64,000 nucleotides of DNA from Tupaia tana (lineage: Eukaryota > Chordata > Mammalia > Scandentia > Tupaiidae), in the NCBI GenBank assembly GCA_026018925.1, contig JAKSZU010000004.1:35111233-35175232 (forward strand), given 5' to 3'. Below the pieces are notes generated by a model that did no database searches, had not been told where the DNA came from, and saw nothing but the letters and a program-made list of their open reading frames with translations. Of the stretch, positions 1-10,794 are shown in pieces; position 1 is the first letter of the stretch; each line of letters starts with the position of its first letter. The translations under genes were made by a program, and so were the position numbers.

Positions 1-604
1 GCATAAAATCATCTTACTTACCTGATGGCAAGCACAATTCAAGTCTACCTTTTGTGAAAAAGTTTGTTTTGTTAACACCAAATTTTATGATTAAATAGAG
101 TTGATTCCTTTTTCCTTCTATATAATAATAAAATTCACATCTTTGCTATATAAAATACCAACATAAAACTTTCTTACATATAAAACATACTCTGGACTTA
201 ATTGCTCTGTCTTTTAAATTAAGGAATTAACATATATTGTTTCTCCATTCCTTTAATGTCTGATTTTGTGGATACATGTTTTAATTCATGAAAACAAATA
301 TAATCTCTTTTTTCATAAATTTGATTCCCTTTCTCCAATTATGTGGAAAACATTCATGCTGAATACATGCATTTGGTATACATTTATGTTATCTTTTCAG
401 AGTTAGACATTGTTTTTTAAAGATTTACAAAATTATATATTTAATGAAATTTTAAGGAGAAATGCTAGCTTTTTTATTCCCCAAAGATTAAACCTTGAAT
501 GCCATCTTGTGGTTAAAGAGAGAATTTTCATTAGGGTGGACATTGCCAAAATTTAAAAATATAGACAAAAGGGGAAAAAATCTCTTTTAAATACTAATTC
601 TGCC
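1..604. other. AT-rich non-coding DNA, no gene seen
   Basis: AT-rich sequence with no splice-flanked open frame and no recognisable repeat head or tail. Probably intron of the gene whose last exons start at 3149, or upstream intergenic DNA. Confidence 0.5.
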
Positions 605-915
605 GGGACCAGCAGTTGGTGTAAATGGCAATGTCACTGGACTCCCTTGTATTCAACTGTGGTTGGAGTCCCGGACCCAGTGGCTTAAACAATGCTGGTG
701 CGTGTGCGTCCATGTCCAGGATCCCAAGAGGAGAATGGAGAAGGGACTGTGGTGTGGACATCCCCCTGGGGGGGGGTGGTAATTTCTTGCTTTCTGTCTC
801 TCTGTCTGTCTGTCTTTCTGGCGAGCACACACGCCCTATAGCAAAAGACCTCTACAAAAAAAAAAAAAAAAAAAAAAAAAAAGAAAAAAAGAAAGAAAGA
901 AAGAAAGAAAAAGGA
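605..915 (+). repeat. Long tRNA-derived SINE
   Basis: Full copy with head at 605 and a long A/GAAA tail. The target duplication is aattctgcc/aattttgcc. A 20 bp segment ending in ggaattttgcc is repeated in tandem just after the tail. Confidence 0.9.
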
Positions 916-1184
916 ATTTTGCCAAAGAAAAAGGAATTTTGCCAAACAACACGTAATCTCTGGTTGGATTTGTTTTAGAGACAGGAAACTTAGTACTTCA
1001 AAAACCATTCAAATAGCTGTGATCTTTCTTCCTCATTTTTAACACCTGGTAATATTCAACCATTCTGGATTCCTTTATTCATTTAGTACACATTTAATGG
1101 ATTTGATTGAACACCTACATTTTTCTGCACAACTTTCCAGATCTCCAGTTTATAAAGAAGATGCAGAGGAAGTTTTTAAAATGT

Positions 1185-1375
1185 GGTCATACATTGCTCA
1201 ACAATGGGGACACCCTTTGAGAAGTCTGTCACCAGGTGATTTCATCCTGTGTGAACCCATCAGTGACTTACACAAACCTAGATGGCCTAGCCTTATACAC
1301 ATGGTATAATCTGATGGGACCACCATCAAAGATGCAGTCTATCATTGACCCAAATATCTTTATATGATGACTAGG
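1185..1375 (+). mobile_element. Tigger-like (pogo-type) DNA transposon fragment
   Basis: The run containing cacaaacctagatggcctag and, further on, tgatgggaccaccatc resembles the terminal part of old MER44/Tigger-class elements as I remember them. It explains an exon-like open frame at 1097-1309. Confidence 0.5.
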
Positions 1376-1394
1376 AAATAAAATTTCCAAAATT

Positions 1395-1500
1395 TCCAAG
1401 GGTTATTCAGTAAGTGATAGCTCAGATTCAAACCTGAGCAAGCTGGACACCACAACCTGTGCTTTTTCCATTAGACCAAGCTGTGCTCATATGCCAGGCA
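1395..1500 (-). repeat. MIR fragment
   Basis: Reverse-oriented MIR core (ggttattcagtaagtgatag, then cagattcaaacctgagc), well diverged, as expected for this ancient mammal-wide SINE. Confidence 0.55.
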
Positions 1501-1630
1501 CCATGTCAGACACTGAGGATCTGGGCATGGCTTTAGAAGTGGGTAGAAGAAAAGATGAAAAGTAAGCTGTCATGGTAGGAAAGAGTATCACTGGTTGTCC
1601 ATGGAGGCAACATTAAAAATGGCTATTTCT

Positions 1631-1887
1631 GGGGACTAGCAGTTGGTGTAATGGCTATGTTGCTGGACTCCCATGTAGTCGAACGCAGTTTGAATCCCGG
1701 ACTCAGTGGCTTAAACTCACGCCAGATACATGTGCATGTGTGCCCAAGATCCCAAGAGGAGAATGGAGAAGGGATTGTGGCATGGCCATCCCCCCTGGGG
1801 GGTGATTTCTTGCTTTCTGTCTCTCTGTCTCTCTCTTCCTGGTGAGCACACACTCTATACCAAAAACCTCTCAAAAAAAAAAAAAAA
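1631..1887 (+). repeat. Long tRNA-derived SINE
   Basis: Complete copy with clear duplicated target ggctatttct on both sides and a pure A tail. Confidence 0.92.
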
Positions 1888-2655
1888 GGCTATTTCTGTT
1901 TTGTGCAACTCCCCTAAAAGTCTCCGAAAATAGCTATCCTGTCTTTCTCCCACCTCCCCTTAAATCTTTTTTTCAGAATAGCCACACCCAGTTCCTGCAA
2001 ATGGTTTTTATAAATTCCATACTCTTTATTGGTCCCATCTCATGGATATGATTCATTTAATCAGTTTCTTTTTTAGAATGTAGCCCCAAACCTTACCATG
2101 GATTTCTGATTGAGGCACCTAATCCAGGTGAACCTCCTCTGCTACAAGCACCATGGTTTACGGTGGATCCCCACTTCTCCCTCTCCTGAAAAAGAGGAGT
2201 TTTAATGTGAGTCAAAAACATACTGAGACTTTTTCCCCCTAAGAGAATTGCTTCTTTGAGTCTCTTCCCATATTTTTAAAGCACTTCTCTCTCTTTCTTT
2301 CTCCCTCTTTTCCTCTTCCTCTCCCCTCTCCTCTTTCCCTCCTCTCAGTCCCACTCCCCACAAAGAAATGATGCATGGTTTGGTTTAAGTCTTCTTCATA
2401 TCTTCCTGCTGAGCAGAAGTGAAAAGGAGGTCGGCTGAATTTCCCCAAAGCATGTTAGACTATACATTATGAGGAGAAGGGTGTAACATGAAGGAAGCAA
2501 GAACTTCCGTCAGAATGTATTACCTAAAATTGGGTTACTAGTGGAAAGATACAGTAGGTTTTGTAATTCTCTTCATTCATGCACACTACTTTTCAAGGAC
2601 ATGTCGCAAGTTACAGTGCCATCAAAATTATGTGAGAATTTAAATATGAATAAGC
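1888..2655. other. Intronic or intergenic DNA with CT-rich stretch
   Basis: Mostly unique sequence. A pyrimidine-rich run of tctctttctt and cctcttcctctcccctctcc type lies at about 2282-2345. No exon signals. Confidence 0.45.
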
Positions 2656-2908
2656 GGGACCAGCAGTTAGCATAATGGCTATGTCGCTGGACTCCTATGT
2701 AGTCGACCGCGGTTTGAGTCCCAGACCCAGTGGCTTAAACTCACGCCAGGTGCGTGTACATGCATGCCCCAAGATCTCAAGAGGAGAATGGAGGAGAAGG
2801 GATTGCAGTGTGGCCATCCATCTCCCCTGGGGGGTAATTTCTCACTTTCCTATCTCTCTTTCTGGCAAGTGCATGCACCCTATAGCAAAAACCTCTCAAA
2901 AAAAAAAA
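2656..2908 (+). repeat. Long tRNA-derived SINE
   Basis: Full copy whose A tail runs straight into a TA/GTAT microsatellite at 2909-2972. Confidence 0.9.
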
Positions 2909-2935
2909 ATATATATATATGTATGTATGTATGTA

Positions 2936-2972
<37 letters not shown>
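2909..2972. repeat. (TA)n/(GTAT)n microsatellite
   Basis: Alternating TA with interspersed GTAT units, directly continuing a SINE A tail, so it probably grew from that tail. Confidence 0.9.
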
Positions 2973-2973
<1 letters not shown>

Positions 2974-3148
2974 AAAAAGCACTAGAGTTTTATATTTCAC
3001 TTTTTAGTAATTTTAGCATTTTACTTCAGACATTTAATTTACATTTCTTTAGTGACATAAAACATTTTTGTTTTGTAATTTGTGTTTTCTGATATATAAA
3101 GGCAAGTGGTTGAATAAAAAATATTAATACCTATTTTGGTTTTTGTAG

Positions 3149-3290
3149 ATAAAGCTGGACTAGTAGGGGAGAAAAGGCATAAATCGAGCTATATTGTTTT
3201 CCAAAGACATAGTTACCCTGAAGAAAATGAAGAGCTTGATGATGTTTTCTTTCAACTCATTCAAGGCTCACACAGAGCAGGACGTAATTT
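3149..3290 (+). CDS. Candidate internal exon of an unidentified gene (third from last)
   Basis: The acceptor ttttggtttttgtag precedes an open frame entered in phase 1 (codon completed as Asp). It reads about 50 codons of ordinary-looking protein (segments KRHKSSYIVFQRHSYPEENE and DDVFFQLIQGSHRAG) before a TAG at 3301-3303. The composition is unlike the SINE and L1 translations around it. I end the exon at 3290 because a GT at 3291 leaves phase 2, which is what the exon at 6326 needs; that donor (TT|GTATTT) is weak. Another GT at 3284 (GAC|GTAATT) would leave phase 1 and need an extra exon. It could instead be an alternative terminal exon ending at 3303. No family recognised. Confidence 0.5.
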
Positions 3291-4015
3291 GTATTTCTGC
3301 TAGTTAGATCGGAGAAACTCATCATTTTAGTGGCATTAATTAGGGACTTCAGAAGGCTTAAGCCTTAGTAGTGACGGCATGATAGATCCCAGATAAAGAC
3401 TGTACTACCCGTATAAGAAAACTTCAAAATAAGACTTGAAGGTATCAAACTGATTCACAAGATACTAAACTGCCTGCCAAATTAAAGTACAGCTGTATTT
3501 ATAGGAATATAACCAAGTTCAGGCCCTAGCAACATAAAATTACAATAGTAAGCATCCAATCAAAAATCACCAGTCATGCAAATAATTAGGAAAATACGAC
3601 TCTTTACCAAAAGAAAAAGAAGTCTATATAAATAGATCCATAAATGATAAAGATGATGACATTAGTAGATATAGATCTTAAAATAGCTGATTATACATCT
3701 TATAAAATATGTTCAAGAATCTAAAGAAAACCATGAATATAATATAGAAATGAAAAATATCCAAAAGACCAGGGAGCATCTAGAGATATAAATAAAAAAT
3801 GTTTAGAATATACATTGTATAGGAAGAGTAGCAAATTAAACACTGCAGAAAGTGTAACAATATAAACCCTTAAAAATAAGAACAGAAAAAAAAAACTAAA
3901 AAAAAAGAAAAAGAGACTAAGTGAGCAATAAAACAATATCAAGTTGTGTAAGAGACATCATTAGTGTCCCAGAGAGACGATCAAAGAAAAACATTTGAAG
4001 AAATAATTATGACTC

Positions 4016-4276
4016 GGGACCAGCAGTTAGCGTAATGGCTATGTTGCTGGACTCCCATGTTGTCGACCACGGTTCAAGTCCTGGACCCAGTGGCTTAAAC
4101 TCACACTGGGCACGTGTGCATGCGTGCCCAAGATCCCAAGAGGAAAATGGAGGAGAAGGGATTGCGGCGTGGCCATCCCCCCCTGAGGGGTGATTTCTCG
4201 CTTTCTGTCTCTCTGTCTCTGTCTCTCTGGCGAGCACACGTGTCCTGTAGCAAAAACCTAAAAAGAAAAAAAAAAG
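4016..4276 (+). repeat. Long tRNA-derived SINE inside L1
   Basis: Complete copy, duplicated target aattatgact on both sides, inserted in the degraded L1. Confidence 0.92.
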
Positions 4277-4424
4277 AATTATGACTGAAATTTTTCTAAA
4301 TTTAATGAAAGATGTAAACTCACAGGTCAAGGAACTCAGTAAATCCCAAGAAACAGAAATATAAAGAAATCATATCAATGCATCATAACCAAACTACTGA
4401 AACTCAGAAATGAAGAGAAAAATC

Positions 4425-4677
4425 TTTTTTTGGGGGGCAGAGGTTTTTGTTATAGGACTTGTGTGCTCACCAGAAAGACAGGGAGACAGAAAGCGAGAAA
4501 TCACCCCCTCAGGGGGATGGCCACGCCGCAATCCCTTCTCCTCCGTTCTCCTCTCAGGATCTTGGGCACGCACACACATGCGCCCGGCATGAGTTTAAGC
4601 CACCGGGTCCGGGACTTGAACCACGGTCATTTACATGGGAGTCCAGCAACATAGCCATTACACTAACTGCTGGTCCC
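4425..4677 (-). repeat. Long tRNA-derived SINE inside L1
   Basis: Reverse copy; target duplication agaaaaatctt. Short T tail (7 bases), then an interrupting GGGGGG. Confidence 0.92.
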
Positions 4678-4829
4678 AAGAAAAATCTTAAAAGCAGAAA
4701 AGAGGAAAGTATGCAAAGACCCCTACATATTACATGTAGAAGAGCCACGATAAGAATAACCAGTAACTCCATCTCAAAAAAACTGAAAGTCAAAGTCTAC
4801 TAAATGACAAGTTTAAAATGCTTAAAAGG

Positions 4830-5093
4830 AGACCAGTAGCTGTCATGGTTGTTAAAATGCTGGACTCTCACATGGTCAACCACGGTTTGAGTCCTGTACT
4901 CAGTGGCTTGAAGATTATGCCAGGTGCCTGTGTGTGCATTCCCCAATCCCAAGAGAATGGAGGAGAAGGGATTGCAGCATGACCGTCCCCCCTGGGGGGT
5001 GATCTCTCACTTCTCCCTCTCTATGTCTCTCTCTCTCTGTCTCTTTCCAGTGAGCATAGATGCTCTGTGCTAAACCTAAATAAATAATTAATT
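4830..5093 (+). repeat. Long SINE, diverged older subtype
   Basis: Diverged head (gaccagtagctgtcatggtt) and a tail of AAAT units instead of pure A. Target duplication aaaatgctt(a/g)aaag. Confidence 0.85.
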
Positions 5094-5411
5094 AAATGCT
5101 TGAAAGAAATTGTCATACCTAGATACCCAGTGAAAATACTTCTTTGAAGCTAAGGTAAAATAAAAATTTTCAGGCTAATGAATCCAGCCACTTAAATAAA
5201 AGAAACAAAATTTGTAAAAGGTAACATATACCAAGATTTACTTAACAAAAAATGTGTACCCTAAATAATCTATCTAACAAAGAAACTGAATTTATAGTTA
5301 AAAGCCATCATGCAAAAACAACTCAATGCACAGATGGCTTCACTGAAGAATTTTTCCACACATTTAAGAAAAATATACCAATGTATATATTCTTTCAGAA
5401 AATAGAGTAAA

Positions 5412-5673
5412 GGGACCAGCAGTTAGCATAATGGTTATGTTGCTGAATTCCCATGTAGCTGACCGGTTTGAGTTCCAGACCTGGTAGCTTAAACTCACGT
5501 CAGGTGCGTGTGTGTGCATGCCCAAGATCCCTAGAGGAGAATGGAGGAGAAGGGATTGCAGTGTAGCCATCCCCCCTGGAGGGTGATTTCTCACTTTCTA
5601 TCTCTCTGTCTCTGTCTTTCTGGCAAGCACACACACCCTGTAGCAAAAACTTTCCCAAAAATAAAAAAAAAAA
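5412..5673 (+). repeat. Long tRNA-derived SINE inside L1
   Basis: Complete copy inserted in the L1 reverse-transcriptase region; target duplication agagtaaag/agagtagaag. Confidence 0.9.
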
Positions 5674-5848
5674 GAGTAGAAGGGAATACTTCTCAACACA
5701 TGGTAAAAAAGTCAACATTACTTCCATAACAAAACAAAAAACAACACATGCATGATAGGAAAACTACAGGTAAATACATTTCATATACTAGATGCAAAAA
5801 TTTTAGCAAATATATATGTTTGTATCTATATATGTGTGTGCATATATA

Positions 5849-5920
5849 TTGGGTTGTCTGAAAAGTTCTGATGCATTCTTGCGTTAAAAAAATATGTCAT
5901 AAATTTTCTGATCACCTAAA
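5849..5920. mobile_element. Mariner-type MITE, copy 1
   Basis: About 72 bp imperfect palindrome starting ttgggttgtctgaaaag, flanked by TA. It is the most diverged of nine copies in the window and is followed by a (TA)n run. Confidence 0.75.
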
Positions 5921-6325
5921 TATATATATATTATATATATATGTATATATGCATAATTTTGATGTTTAACTTTTTGAATATTAAATCACATTCCTAGTAT
6001 AAAATCCACTTTGTCATAATTAATTATAAAGAAAATTTATAAATAATTATACTTCATCATTACTGTGTAGAGTTTATACTAGAAATGTAACTTTAGTTGA
6101 CATTTGGAAAATTCAGACAATGTAAAATAGAATAAGAAAGTGTGATTCTCTCAATAGGTGAAGAAAAATTCAATACCATTTCTGAGTGAAACAATAGTAA
6201 AAACCTCTTGGTAAATAAAGAATTCTCCTTTTCACTTAATATTTTAAATTTCTTTTTCTCAACAGTCATGTATATGTCCCACTATTTATTTGGGCGTTTA
6301 GATAATTTCTTTTTCATCTTTCTAG
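5921..6325. other. Intron, AT-rich
   Basis: TA-rich unique sequence leading to a pyrimidine-rich acceptor (tctttttcatctttctag) at 6325. No repeat recognised beyond the TA run at 5921-5950. Confidence 0.5.
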
Positions 6326-6420
6326 GTATGCTGCTATCAAGTCTCGGTTGTCTAAAGAAAATAGAATACCTCACACAGTCAATCATTTAGTCGAAAGATT
6401 TTATCTCTGCCCAACACCAG
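6326..6420 (+). CDS. Candidate penultimate exon of an unidentified gene
   Basis: Strong acceptor (tttttcatctttctag) and good donor (CCAG|GTAAAT) enclose 95 nt that are open in one frame, entered in phase 2 and left in phase 1. The 31 complete codons include AAIKSRLSKENRIPHT and NHLVERFYLCPTP. There is no similarity to the repeats in the window. The outgoing phase fits exactly the incoming phase of the last exon at 17822 (joining codon Asp), across an intron of 11.4 kb. The incoming phase fits the exon at 3149 if its donor is at 3291. Gene identity unknown. Confidence 0.65.
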
Positions 6421-6871
6421 GTAAATTGAATTCAGCCTGCTTATTTTGTTTTAGAAACTAAAATATTATTCTTAATAATAATTTTAAATTTTGGTTCAAT
6501 TCAAGTAAGTTTGAATATATAAGGCCTAATTCTCTTTTTAAATTTGCTCTAACTCTTTCTGACCAATAAACAAATTCAGTAAGTGGCTTACATAGAAATT
6601 GGAGCTTTGAAAAAATTGAATTACTTATACTTTCAAATACTGGGCTTTAATTTGTAGGTTAATATACAGTTTGAAATTTTAAGTTTCAAAACATAAAAAA
6701 CAGGCAAAAGTAAGTATTAGTAAACTGATCCCTGAAACTCTTTGATTCATAGGTATATGCAATAAGACTGAAAAGAAAGGAACAATGTTGGCTTGTTTTT
6801 TCGCCCTCTTATAAAAACTGACATTTTTCAAAGGAACAGGTGTTAGTTGTTGGGATAAATTGAGGTTGTAT
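6421..6871. other. Intron start, AT-rich, no feature seen
   Basis: Begins with the donor gtaaattg. Otherwise unique AT-rich DNA with no element recognised. Confidence 0.5.
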
Positions 6872-7151
6872 CTTTTTTTTTTTTTTGAGAGTTTTTTTTG
6901 CTATAGGGCGTGTGCACTCACCAGACAGACAGAGAGAGACAGAGAGACAGAAAGCGAGAAATCACCCCCCCCCCCCCCCCCCCCCGAGGGGATGGCCACA
7001 CCGCAATCTCTTCTCCTCCATTCTCCTTTTGGGATCTTGGGCACGCACGCACATGTGCCCTGCATGAGTTTTAAGCCGCCAGGTCCGGGACTCAAACCAC
7101 GGTCAACTACATGGGAGTCCAGCAACAGCCATTATACCAACTGCTGGTCCC
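6872..7151 (-). repeat. Long tRNA-derived SINE with expanded poly-C
   Basis: Reverse copy; target duplication gaggttgtatc/gagggtgaatc. The internal C-run that most copies keep at 5-7 bases has grown to about 20 Cs near 6966-6985. Confidence 0.92.
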
Positions 7152-7204
7152 GAGGGTGAATCTTAAGCAAGAAGAGAGAGCTGGTAGTTTGTAATGAAAG
7201 TCAG

Positions 7205-7355
7205 CTAGTGTAGAGAGAAAAGCATGCCATCTGGGTCAGAGAAGTTGGGTTTACATCTCAATTCTGTAATTGGGGGAAGGTCACTTAACCTCTCAGTTTC
7301 AGTTTCTTCATCCTCAGCTAGTACTAGGTACATAGAAAATATTCAATAAATATGA
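7205..7355 (+). repeat. MIR
   Basis: Order of MIR landmarks on the plus strand: ggtcacttaacctctcagtt, cagtttcttcatcctcag, then attcaataaatatgag. Confidence 0.75.
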
Positions 7356-7879
7356 GCTTCCAATACTTACTCTTATAGGATTCTTGTAATTAAATGACTC
7401 CATGTTAAGTAAAATTTCTCTGAACTCGAATGTACTGTAAAGTATTAATTACTGTTTTTCCTGTCACCTGTTCATTAAACATAGAAATACCAGGCATAGG
7501 CAATAACCTCCATTCAATGATTCTCCAAGGGGCCCTGCTCCTGTATCTGCACCTTTTTTTCCCCAGGTTCAATATCTACTTCTCTTCCTCTCACAGTTGT
7601 GATGGACCACTCAGATTTCCTCTTCTTTATTGCCAGCCTCAGTTTGGTCCATTCAACTCTGCCTTCTTTAAGTACCTACAAGGACTGATAATAAATGTCG
7701 CCCTTTCCAGCCTTACTCTCTGCTTTCTCCATGATTTCTCTACTCCTGTCTGCAATTTCTGTCTTCCAACATCTCCACCATCTTCACCAGTGGGAAAGAT
7801 CATTTGATTAAGTGGATGATTACAGTTTCTAAACAGGTTTTGTTAGACTGGTTTCTGTAGCTCAGGTCTGCTTATGTTT

Positions 7880-8262
7880 TATCAGGTCTAAGATCTTCTA
7901 AATGTTTTCCATTTCCTTCAGGATAAAGTTAGACTCATTGGCATGAAAAGTTCTTTATGTTCTAGTACCTGTCTTTTCAGTGACACCCTTAATCCCACAC
8001 TGATCTAGTGAATGGTAATTATTTATTCCCAGCTTCACACACCCTAAATACCACACTGATCTAGTGAGTGATAATTATTTATCCCCAGTTTCATTTCAAA
8101 AAAATGTAAGAGGTACATTGTTTTTGCATACACCAACTCCAGGCACTCCTCTCCCCTTCTTTGCTTTGTAATACCTATGCATCCTTTAGGTTCAGCTCAG
8201 GTTTTACCTTCTCTAGAAAATTTTCTCTTTGGGTTATCATAGCAATTCTATCATGGCCATAT
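7880..8262 (+). repeat. L2 3' region with internal tandem duplication
   Basis: L2-like landmarks: aaagttagactcattggcat, then ggttcagctcaggttttacc. Interrupted by a 56 bp tandem duplication at 7982-8093. Confidence 0.55.
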
Positions 8263-8264
8263 CA

Positions 8265-8860
8265 TGTTCTATATAGTTTTCTATTGCTGTGTAATAAGTC
8301 ACTACATGCTCAATGGCTGATGACAGCACACTTTTATTATTTCAGTTTCTGTTTGTCTGAAGTTCAGCTTAGCTGGATCCTCTGCCCAGGATCTCATAAG
8401 GCTACATTCAAGGTGTCAGCTGGCCTGCATTCTCTTCTAGAGGCCTGACTGAGGGAGGGCATGCCTTCGGCCAATTAAGTTGTCAACCAAATTTATTTTC
8501 TTCTGGCTTTATGACTATACACCCTGGCTTCTGGGTGCCAGGGTGTATAGTGCTAGAGGCTGCCCCAGCTTCTAGAAACTGCCCGTAGTTCTTTGTCACA
8601 TGGGCTTTTATAATGTGCCCTCCTACTTCATTCAGCCAGCAAGGTATGTCTTTAGAGCAAGTCTGATAGCAAGATGGAATCTAATATAATGTAATATAAT
8701 CATGGGCGTGAGCTCCCATTACCCTGTCATATGTAGTTGGTTAGAAGAAAGTCACAGGTCCCAACCACATTCAAAAAGTAGGCGAGGACACAAAGGCGTG
8801 AACACGAGGGTATAGGGATTCTGAGAGGTCACTTTAGAGTTGTCTGCCACACATGCTATG
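8265..8860 (-). mobile_element. Ancient retroviral LTR (MaLR/ERVL-like)
   Basis: Reverse orientation. Landmarks: ttctattgctgtgtaataag, ttagctggatcctctgccca, agcaagatggaatctaat, aaggcgtgaacacgagggta, ending gttgtctgccacac. I recall this layout from old mammalian LTRs; subfamily not assigned. No retroviral coding sequence is attached. Contains the 15 bp inverted repeat at 8514-8551. Confidence 0.6.
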
Positions 8861-9324
8861 GGGTCATTGTTTCTTTACTACCAGTCTCCTTCAACAAAAA
8901 GTGAGCTCCTTCAGGGAAAGGACGGCTTCTCAATTCACCAAAGCACAGTGCTTGGCATATAGTAGGTATTTAATGTTCTTGAATAAGTGAGTGACTGTAT
9001 GAGAGCATGAATTAGAGCTGTCAAACTTATAGCAGGCTTGTGATATGGGGAAAAAAAGAGTAACAAATCCATGATGAGTAGGAAAAAGATGAGTGAGTAC
9101 GCTGGAAGAGGAAACATTTTAAGGAATATCCAGAAACTTAATAGCTCTCCAGTGCTAAGCTTCATCTTTGAAAATGGGATAGCCTATTCTTTCTGTCTAC
9201 TCTGGAGAGACTACACCTAAGAGCTTGTGTTATTATTCAGAAATTTTCATTCTTGCTCCAGCTCCACGGGCAAAATGTGTTTTCTTGGCCCTTGACTTTG
9301 AGCTTTTCCCCAGGACTCTTTGTT
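8861..9324. other. Non-coding DNA, no gene seen
   Basis: Contains a short segment of L2/MIR flavour (aaaagtgagctccttcaggg, tagtaggtatttaatgttc) at 8895-8985. Otherwise unique. Confidence 0.4.
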
Positions 9325-9853
9325 TTAATTACCACTGTGTACTTGCCCAGAGAAAGATAGACAAGGAGAGAGAGAAAGGGAGAAAGCACCCCCTCCATGG
9401 GTTGCAGTCATGCTGTAATTCCTTCTCCATTCTATTGGGATTTGGGGCACACACATATATGCAACATGTTTTTTAAGACTTTGGGGCAAGGGAACCAGCA
9501 GTTACCATAATGGCTATGTCGCTGGACTCCCACATAGTCGACCGCGGTTCGCGTCCCGGACCTGGTGGCTTAAAACTCACACTGGGCGCCGGGCGCGTGT
9601 GCATGCGTGCCCAAGATCCCGAGAGGAGAATGGAGGAGAAGGGATTGCGGTGTGACCATCCCCCCTGAGGGGTGATTTCTCACTTTCTGTCTCTATGTCT
9701 CTCTCTGTCTGTCTGGCGAGCGCACTCGCCCTATAGTGAAAAAAAAATAAAAAAACCTCTCAAAAAAAAAAAAAAGACTTTGGGGCAAGATTTGAACTGC
9801 AGTGGCTGTATGAGGTCCACCTCATTTTACCACTAGGATGGAGAGCCAGCCCA
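9325..9853 (-). repeat. Old diverged SINE, reverse, split by a younger SINE
   Basis: Body at 9325-9489 and head at 9776-9853 (tgaactgcagtggctg, ending ggagagccagccc). The halves are separated by the plus-strand SINE at 9491-9775, whose target duplication aagactttggggcaag reconnects them. Confidence 0.8.
9491..9775 (+). repeat. Long tRNA-derived SINE nested in an older SINE
   Basis: Complete young-looking copy (box B ggttcgcgtccc) with a perfect 16 bp target duplication, aagactttggggcaag. A small duplication is seen in its body (gggcgccgggcgcg). Confidence 0.93.
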
Positions 9854-10794
9854 GGACTCATTTTGATAACTAGGTTGGAAAAAGGTTTGTGCGATTTGAC
9901 TTGCTCTTTTTTGTCTTCTGCCATCATCATAAGAGCATGCCTGGACTCACCCTCTGATCACAGAAAAAGATGTGAGGCAGGGTCAAACTTGCTTAGCCAA
10001 GTTTCCTCGCCACTTCCCAGCCAAGTAAGTCAGCCCACATCTGATTTACAGTCTTGTGGCCTAAACACTGATGTTATATGTCACTAACATTTTGCAGTTG
10101 TTCATATTGTAACGATAGTGAACTTAAATGGGATAGCAAAAGGAATTATGACTCATGAAAGGGATAGGTCTGTGTTCCTCTTTGGCAGACATCATTAACG
10201 TGTCAGTTTCCCAATAGGAAAAACTCACCTTGGATTTAGGAGGTGGGAGAGAAGTGGCCACTGTGCTTGTGAATCCGTTTCTCTCAGGCATGGTTTCCTC
10301 AGACACAGCCACATGTTGCACCTCTTCACAAAGTCCCATTTCACAGACATGGTGGTGTCACAAATATCTCTACGAACTCCATTTCTGTCCCACTTCAGAT
10401 GCCTAAATGTGTGTATCTCCTTGTACTTCGTGAGCTAGTAGGTTTGCACCCATTTCGGTGCACCAAGATAAAGTAGATAGTGATTGTTTTTCTAAACCTC
10501 CAGCTATAACCTTTTACAGTTTCACTCCACTAAGTCCTCTCACACCTGGACAATCCCAAATTCCTATATTAAAGCCTCCCTCTTATATTACTTGTAGTGA
10601 CTCTGTGGTTCTAACTGAACACAAACAGATAATAGTAGTGAATAGAAGTAAACCATTTGGAAATAATCAGAGCCACCAATGAGCACAAACTTCATTATCT
10701 TTATGAAGTTATTTTAAGATAAAAAAAATAAGAAGCAGTTTCTAGAACCCATCCTGAGAAAGGCATGCAAAATATAGGCAATTAGAATTTGTGC
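9854..10794. other. Unique non-coding DNA
   Basis: No repeat recognised. It holds a minus-strand 37-codon open segment (10229-10339) that ends at a consensus-like donor; see findings. Other frames look random. Confidence 0.4.

Larger units (their letters stand above)
3430..5848 (+). mobile_element. Degraded L1, plus strand, split by SINEs
   Basis: Between the SINEs the sequence follows the plus strand of an old mammalian L1. An ORF1-like part lies at 3600-4400 (aatttttctaaatttaatga; caaactactgaaactc). An ORF2 reverse-transcriptase part lies at 5270-5400 (cacagatggcttcactgaag) and 5690-5830 (gatgcaaaaattttagcaaa). Frames are broken throughout and large parts are missing. SINEs at 4016, 4425, 4830 and 5412 inserted later. 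Confidence 0.65.

Noticed and set aside
1097..1309. Open frame with an acceptor-like ctttccag and a CAG|GTGATT donor whose phase would fit the exon at 3149.
   Set aside because: The sequence from about 1185 onward reads as a Tigger/MER44-like transposon fragment, so the phase match is probably chance.
2239..2448. Arg/Glu-rich minus-strand open frame.
   Set aside because: Translation of a simple CT-rich stretch.
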